Assembly: GCA_030529545.1 (NCBI GenBank)
Contig: JAUMWR010000022.1
Coordinates: forward strand, 1 to 39,594
DNA from: Buchananella hordeovulneris
GTDB taxonomy: Bacteria; Actinomycetota; Actinomycetes; Actinomycetales; Actinomycetaceae
Length of the DNA: 39,594 bases
Direction of reading: 5' to 3'
A program made the position numbers and the translations under genes. Shown piece after piece: positions 16,932-25,255 of the stretch. The notes beneath the pieces are model-generated. The model was not told the DNA's origin. It did no database searches and saw nothing but the letters and a program-made list of their open reading frames with translations. Every line of letters begins with the position of its first letter. Position 1 is the stretch's first letter.

Positions 16932-18674
16932 CTAGTCGGTGAGGGCGGCCAGAAGCGCGGCGCGGTGAGCCAGGAGGGCGGCAAAGTTCTCCCGGCTCTC
17001 GGGCGCCTGGGCGTCCACCTGCGTCAGCGCCTGGCGCACCGCCGCGTGCTCGCCGCCCAGTCGCTGCGCGGCGAGGTCCAGCAACTCGGCGTCCTCTAGC
17101 CCGTCCTTGAAGGTCTCCCAACGGATCGAGGAGAGCGGACCAGCCGGCCCGGGGTAGACCACGTACTCGTCCCCCTGGTCGTAGAGGAAGGCCGGCTGGG
17201 TATAGACGTCGGCGGGCCAGGAGTTGAAGGACCAGCGTAGGTAGCCGTCCAGGTTGCGCTGGCGCACCACCCACCCGATCAGGCGGGCGTTGAACGGCGG
17301 GGTCTGGACCACGGTGTTGGGCTTGACCGGCTCATTCCACGTGTAGAAGAGGGTGGGCTCCCCGGCGCGGCGGCGGCGCTCGATCAGCTCCTGGGGCACC
17401 TGGTCCAGGAAGGTGTAGTTGAAGGAGATGTAGTTGGCCAGGTCCGCCTCCGCGAGCGTGTTGGCCGCGAGCGCGATCTTGGGCTCCCACGCCGGGTCTG
17501 CCTCCCGCACAAACGAGAAGGCCTCCTCCATACGCTGGGCAGGCTGCTCGTCGAAAGCCAGCGAGGTGTCCTCAAACCAGCCCTTCTCCTCCAGGTGGGT
17601 CTTGAAGTCGCGCAGGAAGGCGATCCACGCTGCCCGGTAGCGAGCATCGGTGATCTCCATCGGCACGCTCACGCCCTGCCCGGCCGCGTTCACGTAGTAG
17701 AGGCGGTCCAGGGCCTTGAACTGCAGCGGCGCAAACGCGTGGATCCGCCGGCCCACACCGCAAGCGCGCGCCTGCTCCACCAGCCGATCAAAGACCGTGT
17801 AGTCGAAGCTCCACTGTTCCCCGTCGAACCGCCACTGCACCGTGGAGCGGTACGGGCTTTCCGTCTGGGCGGCGATGGCGCCCTCCAGCTCCACTAGCCA
17901 CGGATCTTCCACCACGGCCAGGTTGACCACGCCCTGACCCGCGCTGGCCTGCTCCCGCCAGTAGGGCTCGAGGGCGGCCAGGTGTCCCGGCGACCAGGGC
18001 TCCACGTCCAGGAAGCGGGCCACCGGGTCCGGATGGATCCACATGTCCAGCAGGAACGGGCGCTGGGCAGGCGGCCGGAAACGCAACTGCGGGACGGTTA
18101 CCGCCAGCGTGTAGCTGGCCACCTCCTGGCCATCCGCCTCCAGGCGAAGCGAAACCCAGTACAGGCCAGGGCCTGCCCTCTCCGGTACCTCCACCGTCAG
18201 CCACACGGGCTGGTTCTCTCCTGCGGCCACTGGCAGCGCAGGGGATTCCAGCAGCTGGTCGGCCACTTCCTGGCCAGGGTTGCTCAAGTCCGGCACGTAG
18301 CCAACGAACCGTGCCCGCACCCGGGGGGCAGCCGGCGCGGCGACGCTAGCCGGCACGGCGTTTTCAACACCGGCCGCGTTAACCGGCGCGGCAGCGCTCA
18401 CGTGTACGCGCAGCGCGTGGAGCTGGGCGGCGGCGCGTACTACCAGCTGGGCGCTGTAGCGCGAACCCGCCGGGACAGCGAGAGTCAGCTCCTGCCCGGG
18501 CGACAGCACCTCCCCCAGAGCGGCGGCGCGCGGAACGCGAGTGAAGGAAGAACTGGCAAAGTCTGTGTTGGCGGGCAGGAAAACCTCTGCGGGCGGCTGG
18601 GCAGCGTCACCCAACGGGGAGGAGGGGGCCGCGCCGGCCTGCGTCGGCGCGTTAACTGCGTTGTTTTCGTTCAC
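16932..18674 (-). CDS. DUF4091-domain protein, GH123-like glycoside hydrolase
   Basis: 580 aa with no signal peptide or TM segment, so probably cytoplasmic. An N-terminal beta-rich part (about 30-210, immunoglobulin-like) is followed by a TIM-barrel-like region. The latter includes DTSLAFDEQPAQ, where an Asp-Glu pair recalls the GH123 catalytic arrangement. The C terminus (YLRWSFNSWP ... YPGPAGPLSSIRWETFKDGLEDAELL) is a clear DUF4091 signature. GH123 enzymes release N-acetylgalactosamine, but the activity here is an inference. GTG at 18674 follows TACCCT by 6 nt (leaderless). A GGAGGG directly abuts the start and is too close for a normal ribosome-binding site. Confidence 0.8.
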   Translation of the reverse strand: MNENNAVNAPTQAGAAPSSPLGDAAQPPAEVFLPANTDFASSSFTRVPRAAALGEVLSPGQELTLAVPAGSRYSAQLVVRAAAQLHALRVHVSAAAPVNAAGVENAVPASVAAPAAPRVRARFVGYVPDLSNPGQEVADQLLESPALPVAAGENQPVWLTVEVPERAGPGLYWVSLRLEADGQEVASYTLAVTVPQLRFRPPAQRPFLLDMWIHPDPVARFLDVEPWSPGHLAALEPYWREQASAGQGVVNLAVVEDPWLVELEGAIAAQTESPYRSTVQWRFDGEQWSFDYTVFDRLVEQARACGVGRRIHAFAPLQFKALDRLYYVNAAGQGVSVPMEITDARYRAAWIAFLRDFKTHLEEKGWFEDTSLAFDEQPAQRMEEAFSFVREADPAWEPKIALAANTLAEADLANYISFNYTFLDQVPQELIERRRRAGEPTLFYTWNEPVKPNTVVQTPPFNARLIGWVVRQRNLDGYLRWSFNSWPADVYTQPAFLYDQGDEYVVYPGPAGPLSSIRWETFKDGLEDAELLDLAAQRLGGEHAAVRQALTQVDAQAPESRENFAALLAHRAALLAALTD

Positions 18675-18680
18675 CCCTCC

Positions 18681-18686
18681 AGGGTA
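18681..18686 (-). promoter_or_regulatory. -10 box TACCCT, leaderless-type, for the DUF4091 gene
   Basis: Six nucleotides (GGAGGG) separate it from the GTG. Confidence 0.45.
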
Positions 18687-18794
18687 CGGACAGTTGCTCT
18701 CAACGCGAACTCGCTCTCCAGTTGCTCGGTGCGGGGAGCAAATCCCGCCCTATGCTGGGAGGCACTTTCACCGCCCCCGGCCCAAGGAGTTTGT

Positions 18795-19745
18795 ATGGCC
18801 AGCGCGCTGCCTCCCCACCGCCTGCAGGAGAGTGTCACCCGCGCTACGGGGGACGATCCGGGCGGGTACGACTCCCCGCCAGCGCCCGAACTCTACTGGG
18901 GTGGTCCGCTACGCGGCGGCAAGGAGCGCTACGGCCGCACGGGCTTCCCCCTGGATCTGGGCCGGGTGGCCCGGTACGTGGCGGTGGGCGACTCCATCAG
19001 CGAGGGCATGGAGGACCCGCGCCCGGCCGGCCGGATGATCGGGTGGGCAGACCGCCTTGCGGTGGAGCTCTCCGTCGCCCGCCAGGGCGCAGGGGGCAGC
19101 CCGCTGCACTACGCCAACTTCGCCATTCGAGGCCGCCTGCTCGGGGACATCCTGGGTCCCCAGCTGGAAGAGGCGCTGGCACTGTCCCCGGACCTCATCT
19201 CTATCTGGGGCGGCGGCAACGACGTCATGCGCCTGCACACCGACGTGCGCGCCTTGCTGCAACTCCTGGATCGCGCGGTGGCGCGGGCCCGGGAGACCGG
19301 GGCGGAAGTGCTGACCGCCACCTTCGTGGACTGCTCGGAGTCCCCGCTCCTAAAGGCCATAAATCCACGCATTTTGGAGTTCAACGAGGGAGTGCGCGCG
19401 ATCGCGGAGCGGCGCGGATCGCGCGTCATCGATCAGTTCCGCATCCCTTCCCTGAAGGACTGGAACTCCTGGGCGCCCGACCACATCCACCTTTCCCCCT
19501 CCGGGCACAAGATCGTCACCCAGGCGGCACTCGAGGCGCTTGGTCTGCCCACCGACCGCTCCCAGTGGGCACCCCGCCCCGCCAACGCGGTCACCAGGCT
19601 GACCTTTGCCCAGAACGTCCAGTGGTTTAAGCGTGACGTGCTGCCGTGGGTGGGCCGCCACCTGCAAAACCGCTCCACGGGAGATGGCATGGAACCCAAA
19701 TTCGCCCAGTACACCGAGGTGCGCGGGCCGCAGTTCCTCTCCTAG
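18795..19745 (+). CDS. SGNH/GDSL-family hydrolase (esterase or lipase)
   Basis: 316 aa. Block I is VGDSISEG with nucleophile S67, block III GGGND with N142, and block V APDHIHLSPSGH with the D229-x-x-H232 dyad; all catalytic residues are present. No signal peptide is seen, so it is likely intracellular. AAGGAG lies 6 nt before the ATG at 18795. The ~65 N-terminal residues before the SGNH core and ~75 after it are not recognised. It is divergent from the DUF4091 gene; a deacetylase acting on glycans is possible from that context. The true substrate is unknown. Confidence 0.88.
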   Translation: MASALPPHRLQESVTRATGDDPGGYDSPPAPELYWGGPLRGGKERYGRTGFPLDLGRVARYVAVGDSISEGMEDPRPAGRMIGWADRLAVELSVARQGAGGSPLHYANFAIRGRLLGDILGPQLEEALALSPDLISIWGGGNDVMRLHTDVRALLQLLDRAVARARETGAEVLTATFVDCSESPLLKAINPRILEFNEGVRAIAERRGSRVIDQFRIPSLKDWNSWAPDHIHLSPSGHKIVTQAALEALGLPTDRSQWAPRPANAVTRLTFAQNVQWFKRDVLPWVGRHLQNRSTGDGMEPKFAQYTEVRGPQFLS

Positions 19746-19928
19746 GCGCGGCGCACCCGCGCTGGCTGGCGCTGAGCCGGAGCGAGCGCGCGTGGCAACG
19801 CCAATGCTCCAGTTGCGTCGGCAACGACTACACGAATGGCTACAGCGGCGGCTGCCGGTGCCCGCGATTGCCCCACTTACAAACACCAGACGGTGTGGTC
19901 CGTACCCGTTCAAGCTGGGCGCACCAAC

Positions 19929-19953
19929 AAAAAAGCCCCGAGTCTCCTCGGGG
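19929..19953 (-). terminator. Rho-independent terminator of tRNA-Thr
   Basis: On the minus strand, CCCCGAG-GAGA-CTCGGGG is followed by CTTTTTT, starting about 10 nt after the tRNA 3' end. Confidence 0.9.
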
Positions 19954-19962
19954 ATTTTCTGG

Positions 19963-20035
19963 AGCCGCCTACGGGACTCGAACCCGTGACCGTCCGCTTA
20001 CAAGGCGGGCGCTCTACCAACTGAGCTAAGGCGGC
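19963..20035 (-). tRNA. tRNA-Thr (anticodon TGT)
   Basis: A complete cloverleaf: acceptor GCCGCCT/AGGCGGC, D-arm GCTCAGTTGGTAGAGC, anticodon loop CTTGTAA reading ACA codons, variable CGGTC, and T-arm ACGGG-TTCGAGT-CCCGT. Discriminator base is T and no CCA is encoded. The outermost anticodon-stem pair is a C-A mismatch. It is followed closely by its own terminator. Confidence 0.96.
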
Positions 20036-20064
20036 ATGGTGCCTGGCACCGCGAAGTGATTATA

Positions 20065-20100
20065 GCTAAAGGCCCGCCGCAAACTCAGCGGGCCTTTAGC
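20065..20100. terminator. Strong terminator between dsbA-like gene and tRNA-Thr
   Basis: The 13-base perfect arms GCTAAAGGCCCGC / GCGGGCCTTTAGC have a 10-nt loop. It follows the stop of the minus-strand thioredoxin-like gene and separates it from the tRNA. Confidence 0.85.
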
Positions 20101-20126
20101 TACAAAATGCCGGGCGTTAGCGGCGA

Positions 20127-21002
20127 CTAGTTTCCGGCAGACTCGCTCGGGGCGGCCTCCGGAGCTGCCTCCGGGGCGGGGGTCGGGTAGGTGTCGGTGC
20201 GCACCCACTGCGCCAGGCCGCCGGGCTGCATAAGCTGGCCGAAGTCGCCGGGCTTGCCATCCTTGACGATGGTGGGAGTGCCGGCCTTCTTGTCCGGGTT
20301 CAGCTCGCCGCTGTGTGAGCGGGCCACGAAGTTGTTGGTGGCGTTGTTGACCAGCTCGACGTAGGTGTTCTTGGCGAACGCGTCGATGGTCTCCTGCGGG
20401 ACGCCCACCTCGGTGGCTACGGCGGTAATGCCAGTCATGTTCATCTTGGAGTCGTCCTGGGTCTGGGCGAACTCGATGTAGAGGCCGAACAGGCCCTCGT
20501 GGAACGCCAGGGCCAGCTCGGGGTTGCGGTCTGCGACCTCGTAGAAGGCGTTGGCGGCCACGCCGGTGAAGCCGCTGCCCAGGATGGAGACCGGGTGAAA
20601 GACGATGTTCGCCTCACCGCCGTCCAGCATGGCCTTGATGTCGTCTGCGTGCAGGTACTCGAAGCTGGCACAGGCGGAGCAGGAGTAGTCGAAGTAGACG
20701 TCGACCACCGGCTTACCGTCAATGGAGGAGCCGGCCTTCTTCTCGGGGCCAGCAAAGGAGATGCCGCCGTCCTCGGTGGCGATCGCGGGGCGGGCGGCGG
20801 AGCCGATTCCCTCCTCGTTCTTCTTGCTGACGACGGCCATGACAACGGCCGCGATGGCCAGGGCCACAACGACGACGATGCCGACGATCATCAGCATCCG
20901 GTTGCGACTGTCCCGCTTGAGCTGGGCGTCGCGGCGCGCCGCAGCCTGAGCGCGCGCGGCCTCGCGGCGTTCTGCGTTGGTGGGTCGAGAGGAGTTTTCC
21001 AT
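20127..21002 (-). CDS. Membrane-anchored DsbA-like thioredoxin-fold protein
   Basis: 291 aa. A highly charged cytoplasmic N terminus, a single TM helix (about residues 36-58) and an extracytoplasmic DsbA/Thioredoxin_4 domain. The active site is C108-S-A-C111 in YFDYSCSACASFE, and the cis-proline region is KAGTPTIV. It probably makes or isomerises disulfides in exported proteins, as the related actinobacterial MdbA does. A GGGAGAAACG precedes the ATG at 21002 and a TAGAGT hexamer lies ~40 nt further up, so this mRNA has a leader. The C-terminal 20 residues are Ala/Pro/Glu-rich. No vkor/dsbB gene is in the window. Confidence 0.9.
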   Translation of the reverse strand: MENSSRPTNAERREAARAQAAARRDAQLKRDSRNRMLMIVGIVVVVALAIAAVVMAVVSKKNEEGIGSAARPAIATEDGGISFAGPEKKAGSSIDGKPVVDVYFDYSCSACASFEYLHADDIKAMLDGGEANIVFHPVSILGSGFTGVAANAFYEVADRNPELALAFHEGLFGLYIEFAQTQDDSKMNMTGITAVATEVGVPQETIDAFAKNTYVELVNNATNNFVARSHSGELNPDKKAGTPTIVKDGKPGDFGQLMQPGGLAQWVRTDTYPTPAPEAAPEAAPSESAGN

Positions 21003-21365
21003 CGTTTCTCCCGCTTGGGTCGGTCAAATCGCCACAACTCTAACGGCCCGGGCTGGGAATTTGCTTGTCCCGCCTCGCTGGGGCCACTTTGGAGTGCGAG
21101 GTCTTGGCATTTCAGGGCTCCGCGCGTCGCCCGCCACCCCACCAAACACGCCCACCCCTCACCCAGCCAGGCGACAAGGACACATGTTCGGCGACAAGAC
21201 CCCCAGATGGGCGACAAGAAACCCCACCAACCCGTCGCCCAAGTCGCGTCCACGTCGCCCAAGTTGTGTCCCCGTCGCCCAGGTGAAGGGCCGTCGGCAA
21301 GTTTGCCTCGCCGGCTGAACCGTAACCACAGAGCGCGGCGCCGCGAGCGCTAGTTACGCCGCGCC
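21003..21365. other. 363-bp intergenic region holding a six-unit repeat element
   Basis: Between the dsbA-like gene start and the stop of the upstream kinase gene. Besides the leader and promoter of the dsbA-like gene (within ~80 bp of its start) it contains the dyad element at 21169-21288. No supported coding frame was found; open frames here run through the repeat and are compositionally odd. Confidence 0.7.
21169..21288 (+). repeat. Six-unit 20-bp dyad element, copy 1
   Basis: GGCGAC occurs at 21170, 21190 and 21210, and its complement GTCGCC at 21234, 21254 and 21274: exact 20-bp spacing within each half and a shared centre at 21224.5. Each forward unit is an extended GGCGACAAG; each inverted unit is GTCGCCCAAG/GTCGCCCAGG. 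The same architecture recurs at 39307-39426 in opposite orientation. It is not CRISPR-like, since units are contiguous and without spacers. Function unknown. Confidence 0.9.
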
Positions 21366-23459
21366 TTAGCCCTGCGGCAGAACGGCGATGAGCCCGGCTA
21401 CGGCCGCGACCAAAGCCAGGCCAAAGAGCGCGGCCCAGCCGGAGCCCATCTCCTTGGCGCCCAGGCGCAGCCCGTTGCGGGCGTCGATGCTGGAGGGCAG
21501 GGACCAGCCGATCGTCGCGCTGACGAACAGCGCCGCCGTGCTGATCGCGAGCTTGACCTGCGGCGCTAGGCCAGTGACCTCTCGTGGCAGGGGCGAGGTG
21601 GGCCCGAACGCCCAGCGCACCGCGAACCAGGTGGTCACCGCCGCCAAGCCCAGGGGCAGGAGCAGCAGCAGTTGCTTGGCCAGTGTGAAGGGCAAGCGCA
21701 GGGCGTTGCGCCACCACGACCGGCCCGTGTTGGCCATCGCCCCGCTCACCCCCGCTAGGAGGGTAAGGACCAGGGCGGCGCCGGCCGCCCAGAGCCAGTA
21801 GGGCGTGAAGCTAGCCAAAGAGAAAAAGGCGGCCGCACCAATGAGGAGCAGTTCGCTGCCCAGCGTGGCGGCGGGCGGCCGGGGCGGTGGCGCGGGCACG
21901 GCGCCCGCCTCCTCACCGGCCCAGGGGGCAAGTGCGGGGTCCGCGCCGTAGCCGGGGTAGCCGGGCACCGCCGGGCCGGGCATGTGCCCGGGTCCTGGCA
22001 GCATCGCCAGCTCTCCCGGGGGTGGGGGCGCGTAGCCGAGCTGCGCGGCGCCAGCCTGCGCCTGCCCCCCGTCCCAGTAGGCACCCGGGGCGGGGTGGAG
22101 GGCCTGGGTGGGCTCGCCCGCCCAGACCTGTCCAACGCCCTGCTGGGCGCCAGCCATGTAGTCGTTGTGCGGGGCCGCGTAGCCCACTGGCTGGGTCATC
22201 TCGCCCTCGGGCAACGGGGCCAGCACGGTGGTCGGGACGCGGTCCCCTTCGTCTGCCGCGTCGTACTGGTAGCCCGATTCCGCCAGCAGGATGGTGTGGG
22301 CGTCATCAGCGGCGGAGTGCTGGTCGCCGTACGGCTCCCCGGCCCCGAGGTCCGCGAGCAGTGCGGTCTGCGCGCTATCGCCAGCGCCCGCCAGCAGCGC
22401 CGTTTGGAAGCCGTCGGCTTCTTCCGCCAGCAGCGCGGTCTGGAGCCTGTCGGCTGGCGCCAAGACGGAGGTCTGGTCGCTCTCGCCCACTCCGGGCAAC
22501 AAGGCGGTGGGCAGGACCGACGCCCCGGGCTCGCCGCCCTCCAGCCAGTCGGCACTTTCCTCCTCGGCCACGCCGAACTCTCCTCCGCTGGGGCCCGCCG
22601 GGGCCACGGAGGCGGCGGCCGCCACGGCGGGGGCCGGCCAGTGGGCGCGGCCGGCGGCAACGTCGGCCAAATCAGACAATCCCTGCAGCGTCTCCAGCGG
22701 CGCGGCACGACGGTCCGGGTCGGGGTCCAGCGCGGCGCGCAACACCGCCGCCAGGTGCGGCTCCGCCCCGTCCACCTCGAGCTGGCCGTTCATCATGCGC
22801 ATGAAGATGGCCTGCCAGTTCCCGCTGCCAAACGCGGGGCGTCCCAGCGCGGCGTAGGCGAGCACGGCCGCCCACGCCCACCAGTCCACTGCCACCGTCA
22901 TGCCTGCAGCGCTCTCCCCCACCAGCTCCGGCGGCACGTAGCCGGCGGTGCCCATCACCATTCCCGTCTCAGTGAAACGCTCCGCCAACTGCGCCTGCGC
23001 CAAACCGAAATCGATCAGAACCGGGCCGTTGGAGGAAAGAACAACATTTCGGGGCGTGACGTCGCGGTGCAGCACTCCGGCGGCGTGGATGCAATTCAAA
23101 CCGGTGGCCAAATCCTCGGCCAGGTTCGCCAATTCCTCCGGAGACAGCGGGCCGTTATCCGCCACCGCCTGTGCCAGAGTTGGGCCCTCCACGAGCTGGG
23201 AGACGATGAACGGCTCGCTGCCCTCCACCTCCACGTCCAGCACGGCCGCCACTGCGGGGGCATCAATCTGCGCCATGCGGGCCTCGCGGGCCAGGCGCTT
23301 GCGCGCCACCGGGTCCTGCGCCACGTGCGGGTGCAGCAGTTTGATCGCCACCTCCTGGCCCGACGGGGACAGCGCCCGGTACACGGTGCCAGATGAGCCC
23401 GCCCCAATGAGAGCACCCAGTTGGTAGCCGCCTACCACCCGAATCCTGCCCTGCTGCAT
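21366..23459 (-). CDS. Membrane Ser/Thr protein kinase (PknB-like) with Thr-x-x-Leu array
   Basis: 697 aa. Kinase domain about 10-255: Gly-loop GAGSSG (20-24), K40 in VAIKLL, catalytic loop HRDVTPRN (D133, N138), DFG (150-152) and PPE in place of APE. The usual Lys of HRDxKPxN is Thr here. A ~270-residue low-complexity linker holds seven T-x-x-L motifs (T318, T330, T341, T353, T365, T389, T410). The C-terminal ~160 residues contain about five hydrophobic TM segments, instead of the single TM plus PASTA domains of PknB. ATG at 23459 is preceded 6 nt upstream by TAGCCT (leaderless). Substrates are unknown. Confidence 0.9.
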   Translation of the reverse strand: MQQGRIRVVGGYQLGALIGAGSSGTVYRALSPSGQEVAIKLLHPHVAQDPVARKRLAREARMAQIDAPAVAAVLDVEVEGSEPFIVSQLVEGPTLAQAVADNGPLSPEELANLAEDLATGLNCIHAAGVLHRDVTPRNVVLSSNGPVLIDFGLAQAQLAERFTETGMVMGTAGYVPPELVGESAAGMTVAVDWWAWAAVLAYAALGRPAFGSGNWQAIFMRMMNGQLEVDGAEPHLAAVLRAALDPDPDRRAAPLETLQGLSDLADVAAGRAHWPAPAVAAAASVAPAGPSGGEFGVAEEESADWLEGGEPGASVLPTALLPGVGESDQTSVLAPADRLQTALLAEEADGFQTALLAGAGDSAQTALLADLGAGEPYGDQHSAADDAHTILLAESGYQYDAADEGDRVPTTVLAPLPEGEMTQPVGYAAPHNDYMAGAQQGVGQVWAGEPTQALHPAPGAYWDGGQAQAGAAQLGYAPPPPGELAMLPGPGHMPGPAVPGYPGYGADPALAPWAGEEAGAVPAPPPRPPAATLGSELLLIGAAAFFSLASFTPYWLWAAGAALVLTLLAGVSGAMANTGRSWWRNALRLPFTLAKQLLLLLPLGLAAVTTWFAVRWAFGPTSPLPREVTGLAPQVKLAISTAALFVSATIGWSLPSSIDARNGLRLGAKEMGSGWAALFGLALVAAVAGLIAVLPQG
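22653..22670 (-). repeat. Dispersed motif, copy in kinase gene
   Basis: Coding strand TTGGCCGACGTTGCCGCC, read as LADVAAG (residues 264-270), at the junction of the kinase domain and its disordered linker. Confidence 0.55.
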
Positions 23460-23465
23460 TGCGCC

Positions 23466-23471
23466 AGGCTA
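23466..23471 (-). promoter_or_regulatory. -10 box TAGCCT, leaderless-type, for the kinase gene
   Basis: Six nucleotides (GGCGCA) separate it from the ATG, and no Shine-Dalgarno sequence is present. Confidence 0.55.
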
Positions 23472-23648
23472 AGCGGCAAACCCGCCCTGTACAACTGGCA
23501 GCAAATTCCCAGCACACAATCAGTGTGCGCTACGGGTTTGTATGGCAAGATTCTCGAGTGGCTTCCGCCACGAGTGTCAACGTGGACACGTTTGGCACCT
23601 TCACTCGGATCGTCGGGCACGTACCTGCCCGTGAAGGGATTCATCAAT

Positions 23649-24767
23649 ATGGCAACCGTTACCTATGACAAGGCCACGCGCGTTTACCCGGGCGCCGAGC
23701 GCCCCGCCGTGGACGCCCTGGACCTGGAGATCGCGGACGGCGAGTTTCTAGTCCTGGTCGGCCCCTCCGGCTGTGGTAAGTCCACCTCCCTGCGCATGCT
23801 CGCGGGCCTGGAGGACGTCAACGCCGGTCGCATCCTGATCGGCGACCGCGACGTCACCGACATGCAGCCCAAGGACCGCGACATCGCGATGGTGTTCCAG
23901 AACTACGCGCTGTACCCGCACATGTCCGTGCACGACAACATGGGCTTCGCCCTCAAGATCGCCGGTACCCCGAAGGACGAGATCTCTCGCCGCGTGAAGG
24001 AAGCCGCAGAGATCCTCGACCTGACCCAGTACCTGGACCGCAAGCCGAAGGCCCTCTCCGGTGGTCAGCGTCAGCGTGTTGCCATGGGCCGCGCCATCGT
24101 GCGTCAGCCCCAGGTCTTCCTCATGGACGAGCCGCTGTCCAACCTGGACGCCAAGCTCCGTGTGCAGACCCGTACCCAGATCGCCTCTCTGCAGCGCCGC
24201 CTGGGTGTCACCACCGTCTACGTGACCCACGACCAGACCGAGGCTCTGACCATGGGTGACCGCATCGCCGTGCTGAAGGACGGTCTGCTGCAGCAGGTCG
24301 GCACCCCGCAGGAGATGTACGACACCCCGGCCAACGAGTTCGTCGCCGGCTTCATCGGCTCCCCCGCCATGAACTTCGGCAAGTTCGAGGTCCAGGGCGG
24401 CTGGGCTGTCCTGGGTGCCGCCCGCGTCCCGGTCACCCGCGAGACCGTTGCTGCCATGTCCCCGGAGGACGGCGGCAAGATCACCATCGGTTTCCGCCCG
24501 GAGGCCCTGGAGCTCGTCTCCGCCACCGACGAGGGTGCCATCCCGATCACCGTCGAGCTGGTCGAGGAGCTGGGCTCCGACGCCTACATCTACGGTTCCC
24601 TGGCCGGTGAGCACACCGAGAACCTGGGCTCCGGCCGCGAGTCCAACCAGCTGATCGTGCGCGTTCCTCCGCGCACCGCTCCGGGCGCTGGTGGCACGGT
24701 CTACGTGCGCATCAAGCCAGACCAGCAGCACAACTTCTCTGCTTCCTCTGGTCTGCGCCTGCCGTGA
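23649..24767 (+). CDS. Sugar ABC importer ATPase, MsmK/UgpC/MalK type
   Basis: 372 aa. Walker A GPSGCGKST, Q-loop VFQNYALYPHMSV, signature LSGGQRQRVAMGRAIVR, Walker B VFLMDEPLSNLDAKLR, and H-loop VYVTHDQTEALTMGDR are all intact. The C-terminal ~130 residues form the TOBE regulatory domain (GFRPEAL). ATG at 23649 follows GAAGGGA; a longer upstream frame lacks family sequence. No permease is adjacent: the gene stands alone with its own terminator, as shared MsmK-type ATPases do. The permease pair at 33915-35836 lacks an ATPase and is a natural client. The codon use (many T-ending CGT/GGT/CTG-rich codons) suggests high expression. Confidence 0.95.
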   Translation: MATVTYDKATRVYPGAERPAVDALDLEIADGEFLVLVGPSGCGKSTSLRMLAGLEDVNAGRILIGDRDVTDMQPKDRDIAMVFQNYALYPHMSVHDNMGFALKIAGTPKDEISRRVKEAAEILDLTQYLDRKPKALSGGQRQRVAMGRAIVRQPQVFLMDEPLSNLDAKLRVQTRTQIASLQRRLGVTTVYVTHDQTEALTMGDRIAVLKDGLLQQVGTPQEMYDTPANEFVAGFIGSPAMNFGKFEVQGGWAVLGAARVPVTRETVAAMSPEDGGKITIGFRPEALELVSATDEGAIPITVELVEELGSDAYIYGSLAGEHTENLGSGRESNQLIVRVPPRTAPGAGGTVYVRIKPDQQHNFSASSGLRLP

Positions 24768-24780
24768 GCAGTTAAGTAAC

Positions 24781-24822
24781 AGGTGTGGGGCTTGGCGAAA
24801 CGCCAAGCCCCACACCTTTTTT
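24781..24822 (+). terminator. Rho-independent terminator of ABC ATPase gene
   Basis: The 17-bp perfect stem AGGTGTGGGGCTTGGCG with an AAA loop is followed by TTTTTT. Confidence 0.95.
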
Positions 24823-24945
24823 GGCTGCCCACGTAGGCGTCCTCGGGCACCCGGTGATCATCGTTGCCCGGGACGGCACATGGCGCGGCCACGGGCACTG
24901 GCGCAGCCACGAGCACGCACAGCAACGCACGTAGATACAAAGAAC

Positions 24946-24976
24946 GGGGGCCAGCAGCTACGAGCTGCTGGCCCCC
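24946..24976 (-). terminator. Terminator of the GlsB-like gene
   Basis: The 14-bp arms GGGGGCCAGCAGCT / AGCTGCTGGCCCCC have a 3-nt loop and are followed on the minus strand by GTTCTTTG. Confidence 0.85.
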
Positions 24977-24991
24977 GCCTTCAGTTGCTTA

Positions 24992-25255
24992 TCAGCGCTT
25001 CTTCTTGCCGGTGATCGCACCCCACACCGCGAGGACGATCAGAGACCCGCCAATTGCCAGGACCCAAGACTTCAGGTCCCAGAAACGCTCGATCCTTGCG
25101 TTCAACAGCCATCCGCCCAGGGCGCCACCCACGAAGGCGCCGAACACGCCCAGGAACATGGTGGCCAGCCAACCGCCGCCCTGCTTGCCCGGCATGATCA
25201 GCTTGGCAAGGGCACCGGCGATGAGACCCAGGAGGAGGAACGCAATGAAGCCCAT
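24992..25255 (-). CDS. GlsB/YeaQ/YmgE family small membrane protein
   Basis: 87 aa, the usual family length. Three hydrophobic segments (about 3-18, 28-52 and 62-81) are separated by the family signatures GLIAGALAKLIMPGKQGGG and GVFGAFVGGALGGWLL; the C terminus is GKKKR. Called transglycosylase-associated in databases, but the biochemical function is not established; members are often stress-induced. The ATG at 25255 gives the exact family N terminus; an upstream in-frame extension of 42 residues is non-family. AAAGTGAG lies 6 nt upstream. Confidence 0.92.
   Translation of the reverse strand: MGFIAFLLLGLIAGALAKLIMPGKQGGGWLATMFLGVFGAFVGGALGGWLLNARIERFWDLKSWVLAIGGSLIVLAVWGAITGKKKR

Noticed and set aside
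21169..21288. CRISPR-like array
   Set aside because: Units are contiguous 20-mers with half of them inverted; there are no spacers and no cas genes.
23566..23590. Operator-like repeat GTGGC-TTCC-GCCAC upstream of the ABC ATPase
   Set aside because: It has only a 5-bp stem with bulges beyond it; not distinguishable from chance in this G/C-rich DNA.
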